DNA of 8,622 nucleotides, from assembly GCA_018971455.1 (NCBI GenBank), contig JAGXAV010000060.1, positions 1-8,622 of the forward strand. The letters run 5' to 3'. The notes below the pieces were generated by a model, which was not told the DNA's origin, ran no database searches, and was given only the letters and a program-made list of their open reading frames with translations. Positions 7,509 to 8,622 of the stretch are shown one piece after another. Position 1 is the stretch's first letter. Each line of letters starts with the position of its first letter. Position numbers and translations under genes: made by a program. The DNA is from Rhodospirillales bacterium. Lineage in GTDB: Bacteria; Pseudomonadota; Alphaproteobacteria; Acetobacterales; Acetobacteraceae.

Positions 7509-8622
7509 ATGCATCGCCGCACGCTGCTTTCGACCATCGGTGCCGCCGCTGCCATGGGCGCCATGCCGCGCGCCCATGCGGCGACGGTGGGTGTCACCAA
7601 GACCGAGATCAAGATCGGCAACATCGACGCCTATAGCGGCCCCGCCTCGGCCTACGGCGCGATCGCCCGCGGGCTGACCGCCTACTGGAAGATGGTCAAT
7701 GACGGCGGCGGCATTCATGGCCGCAAGATCAACTTCATTTCCCTCGATGACGGCTATATCCCGTCCAAGACCGTCGAGCAGGCCCGCCGGCTGGTGGAGC
7801 AGGACCAGGTGGCCTTCCTGCTCAACCCGCTCGGCACGCCGACCAACTCGGCGATCCAGAAATACATGAACGTCAAGAAGGTGCCGCAGCTTTTCGTCTC
7901 GACCGGGGCGGACAAATTCGCCGACTACAAGCACTTCCCCTGGACCATGGGCTGGCAGCCGAGCTACCGGACGGAGGCGCAGATCTACGGCCAGCACATC
8001 CTCGCCGAGAAGCCGAACGCCAAGATTGCGATTCTTTATCAGAACGATGATTTCGGCAAGGACTACGTCATCGGGCTGAAGGAGTTCCTCGGCAAGAACT
8101 ACGCGAAGCACGTCGTCAAGGAAGCGTCCTACGAGGTGACGGACCCTACCATCGACAGCCAGGCGGTGGCGATGAAGGATTCCGGCGCCGATGTCGTGCT
8201 GACCGCGGCAACGCCGAAATTCGCCGCCCAGATGATCCGCAAGATCCACGATCTCGGCTGGTCGCCGCTGCACATGCTGACCAACGTGTCGATTTCGGTG
8301 GGCTCGGTGATCAACCCGGCCGGACCGCAGAACGCGGTGGGCATCGTGACGGCGCTGTACGCCAAGGATCCGACGGACCCCGCCTGGGCCAACGATGCGG
8401 GCATGAACGAATGGCGCGCCTTCATGAAGAAATACATGCCGGGCGCCGACACCACCGATTCGAACTACGTGTTCGCCTATGGCGTCGCCACCACGGCCCG
8501 CCAGTTCCTGACGCAGTGCGGTAACAATCTGTCGCGCGAGAACATCCTCAAGCAGGTGACGAACCTGCACAACCTGAAGGTGCCGACGCTGCTGCCCGGC
8601 ATCGTGATCAACACCAGCCCGA
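7509..8622 (+). CDS. Periplasmic substrate-binding protein, LivK-like, second copy (C-terminus cut)
   Basis: A tandem paralogue of the preceding gene, with 371 codons visible. By alignment only about 28 residues are missing at the right edge. The signal peptide MHRRTLLSTIGAAAAMGAMP again carries RRTLL, with a likely cut near AHA-A (24/25). It is five residues shorter than in the first copy, and the mature parts then align without gaps. Shared blocks include YSGPASAYGAI (42-52), VPQLFV, WTMGWQPSY (145-153), LYQNDDFGKDY (176-186), SYEVTDPTIDSQ (207-218) and PTLLPGI (358-364). Differences fall in the first-lobe loop (LNPLGTPTNSA against LNALGTPNNTA), in VSTGADKFAD against VATGADKWGD, and at 187-203, where the two diverge most. 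Those changes could alter ligand range. The family is Peripla_BP_6, soluble and periplasmic. It shares the operon and presumably the same permease. Confidence 0.93.
   Translation, partial: MHRRTLLSTIGAAAAMGAMPRAHAATVGVTKTEIKIGNIDAYSGPASAYGAIARGLTAYWKMVNDGGGIHGRKINFISLDDGYIPSKTVEQARRLVEQDQVAFLLNPLGTPTNSAIQKYMNVKKVPQLFVSTGADKFADYKHFPWTMGWQPSYRTEAQIYGQHILAEKPNAKIAILYQNDDFGKDYVIGLKEFLGKNYAKHVVKEASYEVTDPTIDSQAVAMKDSGADVVLTAATPKFAAQMIRKIHDLGWSPLHMLTNVSISVGSVINPAGPQNAVGIVTALYAKDPTDPAWANDAGMNEWRAFMKKYMPGADTTDSNYVFAYGVATTARQFLTQCGNNLSRENILKQVTNLHNLKVPTLLPGIVINTSP

Noticed and set aside
6179..7624. Long open frame on the minus strand opposite the first binding-protein gene (481 codons)
   Set aside because: It mirrors a clearly conserved plus-strand gene. 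Its protein is rich in Arg, His and Asp without domain-like patterns, typical of antisense frames in G/C-rich DNA.
7311..8570. Long open frame on the minus strand opposite the second binding-protein gene (419 codons)
   Set aside because: It resembles the antisense frame of the first copy only because the two sense genes are paralogues. It has no ribosome site and no recognisable family.
6197..8622. Recent duplication or gene conversion between the two binding-protein genes
   Set aside because: Identical DNA blocks are short and third positions differ throughout, so the copies have been separate for a long time.

Overview
The window reads as a stretch of high-G+C chromosome, probably from an alphaproteobacterium. 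The grounds are G/C-rich third codon positions, ATGA and TGATG gene overlaps, and the style of the ABC-transporter and IlvD proteins. I cannot place it below class from the sequence alone. No tRNA, rRNA, insertion sequence, CRISPR array or phage gene is visible.

Left part, minus strand (1-2584): two genes face left. The first is an IlvD/Edd-family dehydratase (866-2584, 572 aa) that keeps the three Fe-S cysteines, the metal-binding lysine region and the active-site serine loop, but has several unusual substitutions at normally conserved motif positions. Its stop codon overlaps by ATGA the start of a polytopic Wzx/RfbX-type polysaccharide flippase (869 down to the left edge, 289 codons visible, C-terminus outside the window). 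That flippase is easily missed because its frame runs off the window edge.

Middle (2585-2815): a 231-base divergent intergenic region carries three short dyad symmetries and only weak promoter-like hexamers. It probably holds promoters for both directions.

Right part, plus strand (2816 to the right edge): a compact six-gene operon for a high-affinity branched-chain-amino-acid-type (HAAT/LIV) ABC importer. The order is LivG ATPase, LivF ATPase (11-base overlap), LivH permease (16-base gap), LivM permease (1-base TGATG overlap), then two tandem periplasmic substrate-binding proteins. The binding proteins are about 69% identical by hand count (238 of 343 ungapped positions). A very stable all-G:C hairpin (7430-7454) lies between them. 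The second one is cut by the right edge.

The pieces fit together as one importer core (two ATPases and two permeases) served by two diverged periplasmic receptors. The importer is transcribed divergently from a dehydratase that, if it is a true dihydroxy-acid dehydratase, makes the 2-oxo-acid precursors of valine, leucine and isoleucine. Import and synthesis of the same amino acids side by side would make sense, but the true substrate of the importer cannot be read from the sequence. I do not see a clearly novel system. The points most worth checking are the dehydratase substitutions, its coupling to a flippase gene, the paired binding proteins with the intercistronic hairpin, and a perfect 12-bp inverted repeat inside livH.
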